DNA of 64,000 bases, taken from positions 310,001-374,000 of the forward strand of contig OZ239146.1 of NCBI GenBank assembly GCA_965194515.1, in the 5' to 3' direction. Within the stretch, counting starts at the first letter, position 1. Each line of letters begins with the position of its first letter. Below, in pieces: positions 15,729 through 23,968 of the stretch. The notes beneath the pieces are model-generated. The model did no database searches. It was given only the letters and a program-made list of their open reading frames with translations, and was not told where the DNA came from. The position numbers and the translations under genes are program-made. The DNA is from Acidimicrobilacustris europaeus. Its GTDB lineage: Bacteria > Actinomycetota > Acidimicrobiia > Acidimicrobiales > Acidimicrobilacustridaceae.

Positions 15729-16958
15729 GTGAGCGAGCTTTCCCCCCAGACCCGATATCCGCGACGTGCAACCCGTCAGTTGCATGTCGGTGACGTTGCC
15801 GTGGGTGGTGGCGCGCCGATCTCGATCCAGTCGATGACGACCACCAAGACGGCCGACGTCGAAGGCACGTTGCAACAGATCTATGCACTCGCTGGTGCCG
15901 GTTGCGACATTGTTCGTTGCACGTGCAATGAACAAGAGTCCGCCGAAGGGCTTGCGCACATTGTTCCGCGTTCGCCGCTACCGATCATTGCCGACATTCA
16001 CCATCAGTACCGACGAGCGCTTGAAGCGATGGAAGCGGGCGTTCAAGGTTTGCGCTTGAACCCCGGCAATATTCGCCGACCCGAACACATCAAGGCGGTT
16101 GCGCTCGAGGCGAAAGACCGCGGCATCCCGATTCGTATTGGCGTGAACGGTGGCTCGCTCGATCCCGAGTTGTATGAGAAGTACGGCGGCAAAGTCACCG
16201 CCGAAGCAATGGTCGAATCAGCCAAGCGCGAACTCGCATATTTCGAAGAGGTCGGTTTCGACAACGTAAAGATTTCGGTCAAGGCATCGAACGTGGCATT
16301 GATGATCGATGCCTACCGATTGCTTGCCGACACGGTCGACTATCCACTGCATCTTGGTGTCACCGAGGCGGGCCCACCTCCTGCAGGACTCGTAAAAGCA
16401 ACTGCCGGCATGGCCACGTTGTTGGCCGAAGGAATCGGCGACACCATCAGATATTCGCTCACTGCCGATCCGGTGGAAGAAGTGCGCGCTGGTCGTTGGT
16501 TGCTCGAAAGCCTTGGTCTGCGTGAACGGCGCGGGCTCGATCTCATTGCATGCCCGTCATGTGGCCGTGCCGAAGTCGATGTCATTGACGTTGCTGCCCG
16601 AGCGCAAGAAGCGCTCACGGGCTTGAACATTCCCATCCAAGTCGCGGTCATGGGCTGTGTCGTGAATGGACCAGGCGAAGCTCGCGAAGCCGACCTCGGA
16701 ATCGCTGCTGGCCGAAAGCGCGGCCACTTGTTCGTCAAGGGTGAAGTCGTCAAGGTTGTGCCCGAATCCGAGATGGTCGAATCCCTCGTCGAGTGGGCGC
16801 AGATCATTGCCGACGGGGGAGTCGAAGAAGCGCTTCGCCGCAAGGACGAAGGAGCGGCGGCCGAAGCCGAAGCCGATCGCATGGCGTTGCTCGACGACAA
16901 GGGTGACGACGCCAATAACGCTGAAGAGCGAATTCAGATCATTCGCAAGATCGACTGA
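15729..16958 (+). CDS. ispG: 4-hydroxy-3-methylbut-2-enyl diphosphate synthase
   Basis: IspG is a 4Fe-4S enzyme that reduces MEcPP to HMBPP. The 409-residue product has the TIM-barrel start with SIQSMTTTKTADV, the segment PIIADIHHQYRRAL, and three conserved cluster cysteines in CPSC and MGCVVNGPGEA. A charged tail of about 40 residues follows the core. The GTG start is the one served by the leaderless -10 element. Confidence 0.96.
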   Translation: MSELSPQTRYPRRATRQLHVGDVAVGGGAPISIQSMTTTKTADVEGTLQQIYALAGAGCDIVRCTCNEQESAEGLAHIVPRSPLPIIADIHHQYRRALEAMEAGVQGLRLNPGNIRRPEHIKAVALEAKDRGIPIRIGVNGGSLDPELYEKYGGKVTAEAMVESAKRELAYFEEVGFDNVKISVKASNVALMIDAYRLLADTVDYPLHLGVTEAGPPPAGLVKATAGMATLLAEGIGDTIRYSLTADPVEEVRAGRWLLESLGLRERRGLDLIACPSCGRAEVDVIDVAARAQEALTGLNIPIQVAVMGCVVNGPGEAREADLGIAAGRKRGHLFVKGEVVKVVPESEMVESLVEWAQIIADGGVEEALRRKDEGAAAEAEADRMALLDDKGDDANNAEERIQIIRKID

Positions 16959-16996
16959 GTGAGCGCAACCTCGCTGAGGGTGAAGAGGGCGTCGCC

Positions 16997-17002
16997 TAGC
17001 AT
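16997..17002 (+). promoter_or_regulatory. -10 hexamer TAGCAT, leaderless proS
   Basis: The hexamer ends 8 nt before the ATG. Confidence 0.4.
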
Positions 17003-17010
17003 CGGCTCCC

Positions 17011-18423
17011 ATGGCTAAGGCTCCTGTTCTCACCCCGCAGTCCGAAGATTTTCCCCGCTGGTACCAAGACATCGTTGCCAAGGCGGAACTGGCCGATAAC
17101 GGTCCGGTGCGCGGCACGATGGTCATCCGTCCCTATGGCTATTCAATCTGGGAACAGATGCAGGCCGAGGTCGATCGTCGCATCAAGCGCGCCGGTGCCA
17201 AGAACGCCTACTTCCCGTTGTTCATCCCCGAGAGCTACCTCAAGCGCGAAGCCGAGCACGTCGAAGGTTTCAGTCCCGAACTCGCAGTCGTCACCGTTGC
17301 TGGTGGCAAGGAACTTGAAGAGCCAGTTGTGGTTCGTCCGACATCGGAAACAGTTATCGGCGAGTTCATGGCCAAGTGGGTACAGAGCTATCGCGATCTT
17401 CCACTGTTGTTGAATCAGTGGGCCAACGTTGTTCGTTGGGAACTTCGCCCGCGAGTCTTTCTGCGCACAAGCGAGTTCCTTTGGCAAGAAGGCCACACCG
17501 CACACGTCAGCGAAGTTGACGGTCGCCAGTACGCCGAACGAATTCTGCATGAGGTCTACGAGTCATTCATGCACGACGTTCTTGCTATGCCCGTTGTTGT
17601 TGGTCGAAAGACGGCGAAGGAACGCTTTGCTGGCGCAACGAACACGATGACATGCGAAGCAATGATGGGCGATGGAAAAGCGTTGCAAATGGGTACGAGT
17701 CATGAACTCGGTCAGAACTTCGCAAAGGCGTTCGACATTCAGTACCTCGACAATGAAGGTACGCAGCAACATGCATGGACAACTTCGTGGGGTGTCTCCA
17801 CGCGTATGGTCGGCGGACTCATCATGTGTCACGGCGACGACAACGGCTTGCGCATCCCGCCAGCCCTCGCGCCAGTGCAGGTTGTTGTGCTTGCCGTTCG
17901 TGATGACGACGCCGTCATCGAACGTTGCCGAACACTCGCCGAAGAACTTGCCGATGCTGGCGTACGAGTCGAACTCGATGTTCGTGTCGAAACCTCAATG
18001 GGTCGTCGCGCGACTGATTGGGAACTCAAGGGTGTTCCGGTTCGCCTCGAACTTGGTCCCCGAGATCTGACCGAAGGGGTCGTCACCCTCGCCAACCGTT
18101 TCACCGGCGCAAAGGATGCAGTTGCGCTCAATGGCATCGCAGCCACTGTTGCCGCCACTCTTGATGCCGGTCAGGCCCAGCTCCTTGCCGAGGCCACCGA
18201 TCGTCGCAACTCGCGCACGGTCGATGTCTCCTCTATTCGTGAAGCCGCTGAAGCCGCCGCCACTGGGTGGGCCCGAATCCCTTGGGCAAGCCTGGGCACC
18301 GATGGCGAGGCCGAGCTGGCGAAATCAAGTGTCACGGTGCGCTGCCTCGTGATGCCCGATGGCTCGCTGCCGGCCTCGGATAACGCCGACGGCGCCATTG
18401 CGATCGTCGCCCGCTCGTATTGA
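17011..18423 (+). CDS. proS: Prolyl-tRNA synthetase, archaeal/eukaryotic-like type
   Basis: This enzyme charges tRNA-Pro. The 470-residue product has class II motifs (motif 2 around RWELRPRVFLRTSEFLWQEG, motif 3 near GLRIPPALAP). It lacks the about 180-residue editing insertion of the common bacterial form between motifs 2 and 3. It carries the extra C-terminal domain and ends in a tyrosine (IAIVARSY), both traits of the short ProS type shared with archaea and eukaryotes. I see no separate trans-editing factor in the window. A promoter-like TAGCAT precedes the ATG. Confidence 0.94.
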   Translation: MAKAPVLTPQSEDFPRWYQDIVAKAELADNGPVRGTMVIRPYGYSIWEQMQAEVDRRIKRAGAKNAYFPLFIPESYLKREAEHVEGFSPELAVVTVAGGKELEEPVVVRPTSETVIGEFMAKWVQSYRDLPLLLNQWANVVRWELRPRVFLRTSEFLWQEGHTAHVSEVDGRQYAERILHEVYESFMHDVLAMPVVVGRKTAKERFAGATNTMTCEAMMGDGKALQMGTSHELGQNFAKAFDIQYLDNEGTQQHAWTTSWGVSTRMVGGLIMCHGDDNGLRIPPALAPVQVVVLAVRDDDAVIERCRTLAEELADAGVRVELDVRVETSMGRRATDWELKGVPVRLELGPRDLTEGVVTLANRFTGAKDAVALNGIAATVAATLDAGQAQLLAEATDRRNSRTVDVSSIREAAEAAATGWARIPWASLGTDGEAELAKSSVTVRCLVMPDGSLPASDNADGAIAIVARSY

Positions 18424-18438
18424 GCCCGCACTGATACG

Positions 18439-18474
18439 AGCCAAAAACCCGTTCTGAACTGGGGTTTCTTGGCT
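18439..18474 (+). terminator. Imperfect hairpin after proS
   Basis: AGCCAAAAACCC (18439-18450) pairs with GGGTTTCTTGGCT after a short loop, with one bulge. No T-run follows, so it may be a weak terminator or a processing signal. Confidence 0.4.
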
Positions 18475-18527
18475 GAATCAGTGGGTGAGTGCGAAACCCC
18501 GGGTGGTCGTTTCTGGGTTGAGGGGTC

Positions 18528-18533
18528 TACACT
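18528..18533 (+). promoter_or_regulatory. Candidate -10 TACACT of the rimP-nusA operon
   Basis: A promoter here would put the start of transcription near 18540, giving a leader of about 125 nt that contains the palindrome and terminator at 18550-18597. There is no good -35 match. Confidence 0.3.
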
Positions 18534-18549
18534 CCTCCCATCGCAATCG

Positions 18550-18567
18550 TTCGGCAGTACTGACGAA
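18550..18567. promoter_or_regulatory. 18-bp imperfect palindrome in the rimP leader
   Basis: TTCGGCAGTACTGACGAA is self-complementary at 16 of 18 positions and touches the 5' arm of the leader terminator. It could be an operator or an RNA element competing with the terminator. Confidence 0.3.
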
Positions 18568-18597
18568 GGCGTGGGCTTTTGCCCACGCCTTTTGTTT
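18566..18597 (+). terminator. Intrinsic terminator inside the rimP-nusA-infB leader
   Basis: AAGGCGTGGGC-TTTT-GCCCACGCCTT forms a perfect 11-bp stem with a tetraloop, followed by TTGTTT, the clearest rho-independent terminator in the window. It stands 69 bases upstream of rimP and well after proS. It is therefore either the true end of proS transcripts or an attenuator for the nusA operon. Confidence 0.8.
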
Positions 18598-18665
18598 CTC
18601 CCGAATTCAGGTTGCGGTCACCTTGCAGTCTGTGATCTTTGAAACCCTTTGAAAGGAGGCCAGCA

Positions 18666-19247
18666 ATGAGCGTGTCCGCACGTGTACGAGCACTTATCGA
18701 ACCATTGGTGGCCGCAGAGGGTCTTGAACTGTTCGATCTTGAACAAGCTGGTCCCGTCCTGCGAGTCACGGTCGATCGTCAAGGTGGCGTCAGCATCGAC
18801 GACATCACCAAAACGACCCGAGCAATTTCGCGGGCGATCGACGAACACGATCCCATTTCAAGCAGTTTCACACTTGAAGTGTCCAGCCCCGGTCTTGAAC
18901 GCGTACTTCGTACACCTGCTCACTATGCGTGGGCGGTTGGTCGCACCGTTGCGGTCAAGACATTCCCGAATCATCCGGTTGGTCGTCGGTTCTCCGGCAC
19001 CGTTACCGGTTCGACCGACACCACGGTCACTATCGCCCTCGATGAACCACTGGGTGAGAGCATCACGCTCAACCTTGGTGAAATCGAAAAGGCGCACACC
19101 ACATTCGTCTGGGGTCCCACACCCAAACCGGGCGGCCCCAAGAACGGCGCGAAAGCCGTGAAGCCGGCGAAAACTGCGCCAAAAACTAAGAAGTCTAAGA
19201 AGGACGCGTCGAACGCGTCCCCCAAGGAAGAGAAGGTCCAGTCGTGA
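18666..19247 (+). CDS. rimP: Ribosome maturation factor RimP
   Basis: RimP helps the 30S subunit mature. The 193-residue product has the N-terminal domain (RVRALIEPLVAAEGLELFDLE, VTVDRQGGVSIDDI, LEVSSPGLERVL) and the SH3-like C-terminal domain, then a Lys/Ala/Pro-rich tail of about 40 residues (from PKPGGPKNG) not found in short homologues. The ATG at 18666 is preceded by AAAGGAGG at 6 nt, the strongest ribosome site in this part of the window, so the in-frame TTG at 18639 is rejected. It starts the rimP-nusA-infB operon. Confidence 0.94.
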   Translation: MSVSARVRALIEPLVAAEGLELFDLEQAGPVLRVTVDRQGGVSIDDITKTTRAISRAIDEHDPISSSFTLEVSSPGLERVLRTPAHYAWAVGRTVAVKTFPNHPVGRRFSGTVTGSTDTTVTIALDEPLGESITLNLGEIEKAHTTFVWGPTPKPGGPKNGAKAVKPAKTAPKTKKSKKDASNASPKEEKVQS

Positions 19248-20482
19248 TGAACTCCCCTGATCTCATCGAGGCACTCCAGGCACTCGCCGTCGACAAGGGA
19301 ATCTCGATCGACACGCTGTTTGGCGCACTTGCCGACGCGTTCGAATCCGCTTACAAGCGGCTGCCAGATTCACAAGAGTATGCGTGGGTCATCATCGATC
19401 CCGATACCGGCGAAGTTCGTGTGATGGCCCAAGCCCTCGACGACGACGGTGTCCCCGAAGGCGAAGAGTTCGATGTCACCCCGCCGGCCGAGGTGTGGGG
19501 TCGTGTTGCTGCGCAAACGATGAAGCAGGTCATGAACCAGCGCATTCGTGAAGCCGAGCGCGAAATGAAGTACGAGGAATACGCAGGTCGCGAAGGCGAC
19601 ATCGTTACCGGCATCATTCAGCAGACCGATGCGCGCTACACACTGCTCGATCTTGGTCGCGTCGAAGCGCTTATGCCTCAGGCCGAACAGGTTCCCTACG
19701 AGCGTCCCGAACCCGGTGCGCGCGTCAAGGCCTATATCGTCGAAGTGCGTAAGACCGCAAAGGGTCCGCAGATCGTCACAAGCCGCACCCATCCCGGCCT
19801 CATCAAGCGACTGTTCGAACTCGAAGTTCCCGAAATCGCCGACGGCGTTGTCGAGATCAAGGCCTGTGCTCGTGAACCAGGAGCACGTACCAAGATCGCT
19901 GTGTTGTCGAACGATTCCAACGTCGATCCCGTTGGCGCATGCGTCGGCGCGCGCGGAGCTCGCGTTCGCATGGTCGTCAACGAACTTCGTGGCGAAAAGA
20001 TCGACATCGTTCCCTTCTCCGATGAACCGGCCGACTTCGTCATGAAGGCGCTGTCGCCGGCCAAGGTCAAGGAAGTTCGCATTCACGAAGACACCGGCAC
20101 CGCCGAAGTCATCGTTCCCGATTACCAACTCTCCCTGGCTATTGGCAAGGAAGGGCAGAACGCTCGCCTTGCTGCTCGTCTCACCGGTTGGCGCGTCGAT
20201 ATCAAGTCTGAAACCCAACTCGCCGAAGAAGAGGCCTACGCCAACCAGGATTGGGCCGAAGGCGAATGGGTCGTCGACGCCGAAACGGGCGAACAGGTGT
20301 GGCAGCCCGCCGAAGGTGGCGAAGCAATGTCCGCCGAGGCCTACGCACAAGCCGCTGAAGATGTTGAAGAGACTGAAGTCGAAGCTGAAGTAGAAGCCGA
20401 AGTTGTGGCCGAAGCCGAAGCCATCGTCGAGGCTGCCGAGGCAGAGGCCGCCGAAGAAACCGGTTCGGAAGATCCGGCGTAG
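19247..20482 (+). CDS. nusA: Transcription termination/antitermination factor NusA
   Basis: NusA binds RNA polymerase and modulates pausing, termination and antitermination. The 411-residue product has the N-terminal polymerase-binding domain (1-110), the S1 domain (GDIVTGIIQQTDARYTLLDLG), two KH domains (VGACVGARGARVRMVVNEL; LAIGKEGQNARLAARLTG) and a very acidic, alanine-rich tail (last 70 residues). Start codons at 19244 (GTG) and 19247 (ATG) are both possible; both overlap the rimP stop. Because NusA can act on its own leader terminator in other bacteria, autoregulation at 18566-18597 is plausible (inference). Confidence 0.96.
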   Translation: MNSPDLIEALQALAVDKGISIDTLFGALADAFESAYKRLPDSQEYAWVIIDPDTGEVRVMAQALDDDGVPEGEEFDVTPPAEVWGRVAAQTMKQVMNQRIREAEREMKYEEYAGREGDIVTGIIQQTDARYTLLDLGRVEALMPQAEQVPYERPEPGARVKAYIVEVRKTAKGPQIVTSRTHPGLIKRLFELEVPEIADGVVEIKACAREPGARTKIAVLSNDSNVDPVGACVGARGARVRMVVNELRGEKIDIVPFSDEPADFVMKALSPAKVKEVRIHEDTGTAEVIVPDYQLSLAIGKEGQNARLAARLTGWRVDIKSETQLAEEEAYANQDWAEGEWVVDAETGEQVWQPAEGGEAMSAEAYAQAAEDVEETEVEAEVEAEVVAEAEAIVEAAEAEAAEETGSEDPA

Positions 20483-20612
20483 TCGTCACCATTCCTCGCC
20501 CGACCCTGTGTCGTGCGAGGATAGAGACCCGTTCCGTGGCTGTGTCACGGAGGGTCGAGCCCATCTGACGCTTTGTTTGGTGGGTCCCGAACCACGATCA
20601 CTGAGGTAGCAG
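20483..20612 (+). other. nusA-infB spacer without ylxR
   Basis: Many actinobacteria carry a small ylxR gene here. In these 130 bases I find no frame with the YlxR cysteine/arginine signature. A small hairpin CCGTG-N7-CACGG is present, and GAGG lies just ahead of the infB start. Confidence 0.5.
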
Positions 20613-23519
20613 TTGCCGTCCAACATCCGTGTGTACGAGCTGGCACGAGAACTAGGTCTCACGAATAAAGAGACCTTGGATCTGTGCGTCGCGCTCGGGA
20701 TCGGCGTGAAGAGCCATTCCTCAAGCGTCGTCGAGCCTCAAGCTGACCGCGTTCGCCGCAAGGCCGAGCGTGAAGGCCTTGTGCGCGATGTGCAGCCCGA
20801 GGAACCAGAAGCTCCGGCCAAAAAGGCAGCGGCCAAGAAGACCGCGGCGAAGAAAGCTCCCGCCAAGAAAGCTCCGGCCAAGAAGGCTGCAGCAAAGAAG
20901 ACTGCCGACGAACCGGACGAGGCCGAGGCTGCTGTCGCGCCCGCCGAACCGGAACCGGCAGTTGTCGACGTTCCTGTTGCCGAGGTCGAGACGGTTGCTC
21001 CCGCACCCGAATCCGCACCTGAACCCGCTCCTGCGCCGAAGCCGGCTGCACCGAAGCGTGTCATTTCGTCATCGGGTAGTTCTGGCCCGCGTCGCGAAGC
21101 ACCTGCTGCTCCTGTTGCGCCTGCGCCTGCGCCTGTTGCGCCTGCAGCCGAGGCACCTGTTGCCCCGTCGGCACCGGCAGCACCAGCAGTCGGAGAGCCG
21201 GCCGCGCCTGCGGCACGCGCTCCGATGCCTCAGCGTCCTCCGACCTCGACGACGGGTAAGCCGATTCCGCCTCCTCCCGGCGGTCGTCCCCCGATTTCTT
21301 CTACGGGCAAGCCCATCCCGCCGCCCCCCGGCATGCGTCGCGAAACACCTGCTCCTGGTGCGCGTCCTGGTGGTCGTCCCGGTGGTCCCGGTGCCGGTGG
21401 TCCCGGTGCCGGTGGTCCTGGCGCTGGTGGTCGTCCTGGTGGCGGCGCTCCTAGTGGTCGTCCCGGCGGCGGAGGCTTTAACGGCCCTCGTCCCGGTGGT
21501 GGTCCTGGCGGCGGCGGTCCCGGTGGCGGCTTTGGTGGTCCCGGTGGCGGCGGTCCCGGCGGTGGCGGCCCTGGTGGTCGTCCCGGTGGCGGCGGTCGTC
21601 CTGGTGGTGGCCCGGGTGGTCGTCCCGGTGGCCCGCGTCCCAAGCGCAAGGGTCGTCGTCGTCGTAACCGCGACGAACTTCAGCCGATCGACGCACCGAG
21701 CTACACGCCTCGTGAAGCGCCAATCCCGGTTGGTGAAGTTGTCGTAGAGCGCGCGTCAACTGCGCAGGATCTCGGCCCCAAGATGAATCGCACGGCGGCC
21801 GACGTCGTTCGCTTCCTCATGCAACAGGGCGAAATGGTCACCGCTACACAATCGCTGAGCGACGACATGATCGAACTCTTCGCTGCCGAAATCGGCGTAA
21901 CGATTCGTCTCGTCAATCCCGGCGAAGAACAAGAAGTCGAGCTGCAGAAGATGCTCATGCTCGAAGAAGATGTCGACGACGCAACCTATGAAGCGTGGGA
22001 GCATCGTCCGCCGGTCATCACCGTTATGGGTCACGTCGATCACGGCAAGACCAAACTTCTTGATCAGATTCGTAACGCCAATGTTGTTGCCGGCGAGGCC
22101 GGTGGCATTACCCAGCACATCGGCGCTTATCAAGTCACCCAAGACGGACGTGCGATTACGTTCCTCGACACCCCCGGTCACGAAGCGTTCACCGCTATGC
22201 GTGCTCGTGGCGCCGATGCAACCGACGTCGTCATTCTTGTGGTCGCTGCCGACGATGGCGTCATGCCGCAAACGATCGAAGCCATTAACCACGCGAAGGC
22301 TGCCGACGTTCCGATCATTGTTGCCATCAACAAAGTCGATCGCGAGAACGCTGATCCCACTCGTGTGATGCAGCAGTTGTCTGAACACGAACTCGTCCCC
22401 GAAGCATGGGGCGGCGAAACCGTCATGGTGGAAGTCTCCGCACTTCAGAACCTCGGAATCGACGATCTTCTCGAGAACGTGCTCATCATGGCCGACCTCG
22501 AAGACCTTCGAGCCAACGCCGATGGCCGTGCTCGCGGCGTCGTACTCGAATCGAATCTCGATATTGGTCGAGGCCCAGTGGCCACGGTGCTCGTGCAACA
22601 CGGAACGCTGCGCGTTGGCGATCCACTGGTTGCCGGTGCTGCGTGGGGTCGCGTCCGCGCAATCATCGACGATCAGGGAAACACGATCAAAGAAGCGGGC
22701 CCCTCGGCTCCGGTTCAGGTACTTGGTCTTTCCGACGTCGCCATCGCCGGCGACCGCTTCGTTGTCGCTCCCGACGAGAAGACCGCTTCGAAGGTTGCCG
22801 CAACTCGCGAGCATTGGCTCCGGGTTGCCACAATCGGCCGAGAAGCTCATGCAATGAGCGGTGGCGCCAAGCTCGAAGACATCTTCCAACAGATTCAGGC
22901 AGGCGAATCAGCAACGCTCAACCTCATTCTGAAGGCCGACGTTACCGGTTCGCTCGAAGCACTTACCGAGAGCCTCAAGCGACTCGAACGCGACGAAGTC
23001 AAACTCGCATTCGTGCACCGCGCTGTTGGTGGCATCACTCAGAACGATGTCCAGTTGGCGGCCACGTCCAACGCCACGATCATCGGCTTCAATGTCCGAC
23101 CCGATCGTCAGGCTCGTGAACTGGCCGACACCGAGCACGTTGAAATTCGTGCCTACGAAATCATCTACCAGGTGCTTGAAGACATTGAGAAGGCCATGCT
23201 TGGTCTCCTCAAGCCTGAGTACGAAGAAATCGTCACAGGTGACGCCGAGGTTCGCGAGATCTTCCGTGTGCCCAAGGTCGGCGCTATTGCCGGCTGTTAC
23301 GTCACCAACGGTCAGATCACTCGCGGTAGCAAGGTGCGCTTCCTTCGTGAAGGAACAATCATCTGGAAGGGTTCGGTCGCATCGCTCCGCCGTTTCAAGG
23401 ACGATGTCCGCGAAGTTGCGGCTGGCTTCGAGTGCGGTATCGGTCTTACCGATTTCCAAGACCTCAAGCCTGGCGACATCATCGAAACCTACGAAGACCG
23501 CGAGATTCCGCGCACCTAA
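20613..23519 (+). CDS. infB: Translation initiation factor IF-2
   Basis: IF-2 is the GTPase that places initiator tRNA on the ribosome. The 968-residue product starts with the IF2N helix (IRVYELARELGLTNKETLDL). It continues with a Lys/Ala repeat region (about 70-105), an Ala/Pro-rich region (about 115-215) and an extreme Gly/Pro/Arg region (about 220-350), before a second IF2N-like domain and the G domain: GHVDHGKTKLLD, DTPGHEAF, NKVDRE. Domains II to IV follow. The TTG start is supported by GAGG about 8 nt upstream and by the immediate match to the IF2N domain; no ATG or GTG gives the domain intact. Confidence 0.96.
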   Translation: MPSNIRVYELARELGLTNKETLDLCVALGIGVKSHSSSVVEPQADRVRRKAEREGLVRDVQPEEPEAPAKKAAAKKTAAKKAPAKKAPAKKAAAKKTADEPDEAEAAVAPAEPEPAVVDVPVAEVETVAPAPESAPEPAPAPKPAAPKRVISSSGSSGPRREAPAAPVAPAPAPVAPAAEAPVAPSAPAAPAVGEPAAPAARAPMPQRPPTSTTGKPIPPPPGGRPPISSTGKPIPPPPGMRRETPAPGARPGGRPGGPGAGGPGAGGPGAGGRPGGGAPSGRPGGGGFNGPRPGGGPGGGGPGGGFGGPGGGGPGGGGPGGRPGGGGRPGGGPGGRPGGPRPKRKGRRRRNRDELQPIDAPSYTPREAPIPVGEVVVERASTAQDLGPKMNRTAADVVRFLMQQGEMVTATQSLSDDMIELFAAEIGVTIRLVNPGEEQEVELQKMLMLEEDVDDATYEAWEHRPPVITVMGHVDHGKTKLLDQIRNANVVAGEAGGITQHIGAYQVTQDGRAITFLDTPGHEAFTAMRARGADATDVVILVVAADDGVMPQTIEAINHAKAADVPIIVAINKVDRENADPTRVMQQLSEHELVPEAWGGETVMVEVSALQNLGIDDLLENVLIMADLEDLRANADGRARGVVLESNLDIGRGPVATVLVQHGTLRVGDPLVAGAAWGRVRAIIDDQGNTIKEAGPSAPVQVLGLSDVAIAGDRFVVAPDEKTASKVAATREHWLRVATIGREAHAMSGGAKLEDIFQQIQAGESATLNLILKADVTGSLEALTESLKRLERDEVKLAFVHRAVGGITQNDVQLAATSNATIIGFNVRPDRQARELADTEHVEIRAYEIIYQVLEDIEKAMLGLLKPEYEEIVTGDAEVREIFRVPKVGAIAGCYVTNGQITRGSKVRFLREGTIIWKGSVASLRRFKDDVREVAAGFECGIGLTDFQDLKPGDIIETYEDREIPRT
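21230..21660 (+). repeat. GC-rich tandem repeats coding the Gly/Pro/Arg tract of IF-2
   Basis: Units such as ggtggtcccggtgcc recur in tandem (near 21380-21430), followed by irregular GGC/GGT/CCC repeats. They encode GGPGAGGPGAGG-like sequence. The tract is prone to slippage and assembly error; its length may vary between strains. Confidence 0.8.
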
Positions 23520-23575
23520 GTTGTGTCCGGCGGTTCGCCGTTCGGATTCCTTAGGGTCAACCAGGAGGCGTTTGC

Positions 23576-23968
23576 ATGAGTCGACGAAGCAACCACGGCT
23601 CGGCCCGTCAGTATCCGCGTACCGCTCGACTCAACGAGTTGTTACGCGAGATCATCGCGGGCGAACTCGAGCGCATGGATGACGATCGTCTCCATCTCGT
23701 GACCATTACTTCAGTTGATATCGAAGGCGATCTTCGCCACGCCAAGGTGTACTTCGATTCGATCCAAGATGAAGAAGGCGATCCCGAGGTTCTTGAAGCA
23801 TTCGGCGAGATTCGCTACAAGCTGCAGTCGGCGATTGGCCGTGAAGCGCGCATGAAGCGCACGCCGGAACTTTCGTTTGCGCCCGATCCTGCTGTTCGGG
23901 CCGGCGCGCGTATCGAATCGTTGTTGGCCGAAGGCCCCCGACCGGAACCCGACGCCACCGAATCGTGA
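23576..23968 (+). CDS. rbfA: Ribosome-binding factor A
   Basis: RbfA assists late 16S rRNA maturation on the 30S subunit. The 130-residue product has the KH-like core (TARLNELLREIIAGELERM, ITSVDIEGDLRHAKVYF, RMKRTPELSFAPD). AGGAGG lies 8 nt before the ATG. The stop overlaps the truB GTG start (GTGA). Confidence 0.95.
   Translation: MSRRSNHGSARQYPRTARLNELLREIIAGELERMDDDRLHLVTITSVDIEGDLRHAKVYFDSIQDEEGDPEVLEAFGEIRYKLQSAIGREARMKRTPELSFAPDPAVRAGARIESLLAEGPRPEPDATES

Noticed and set aside
18481..18600. tRNA-like or small RNA gene in the proS-rimP gap
   Set aside because: No cloverleaf can be drawn; the pairing is explained by one terminator stem and one short palindrome.
19370..20350. 326-codon open frame on the - strand of nusA
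   Set aside because: It is antisense to the KH/S1 region of NusA and has Cys/Phe-rich sequence typical of a reversed acidic gene.
21230..21649. Proline-rich - strand frame and repeat tract that looks CRISPR-like at first sight
   Set aside because: The units are contiguous codon repeats of infB without spacers; the - strand frame is the complement of the Gly tract.
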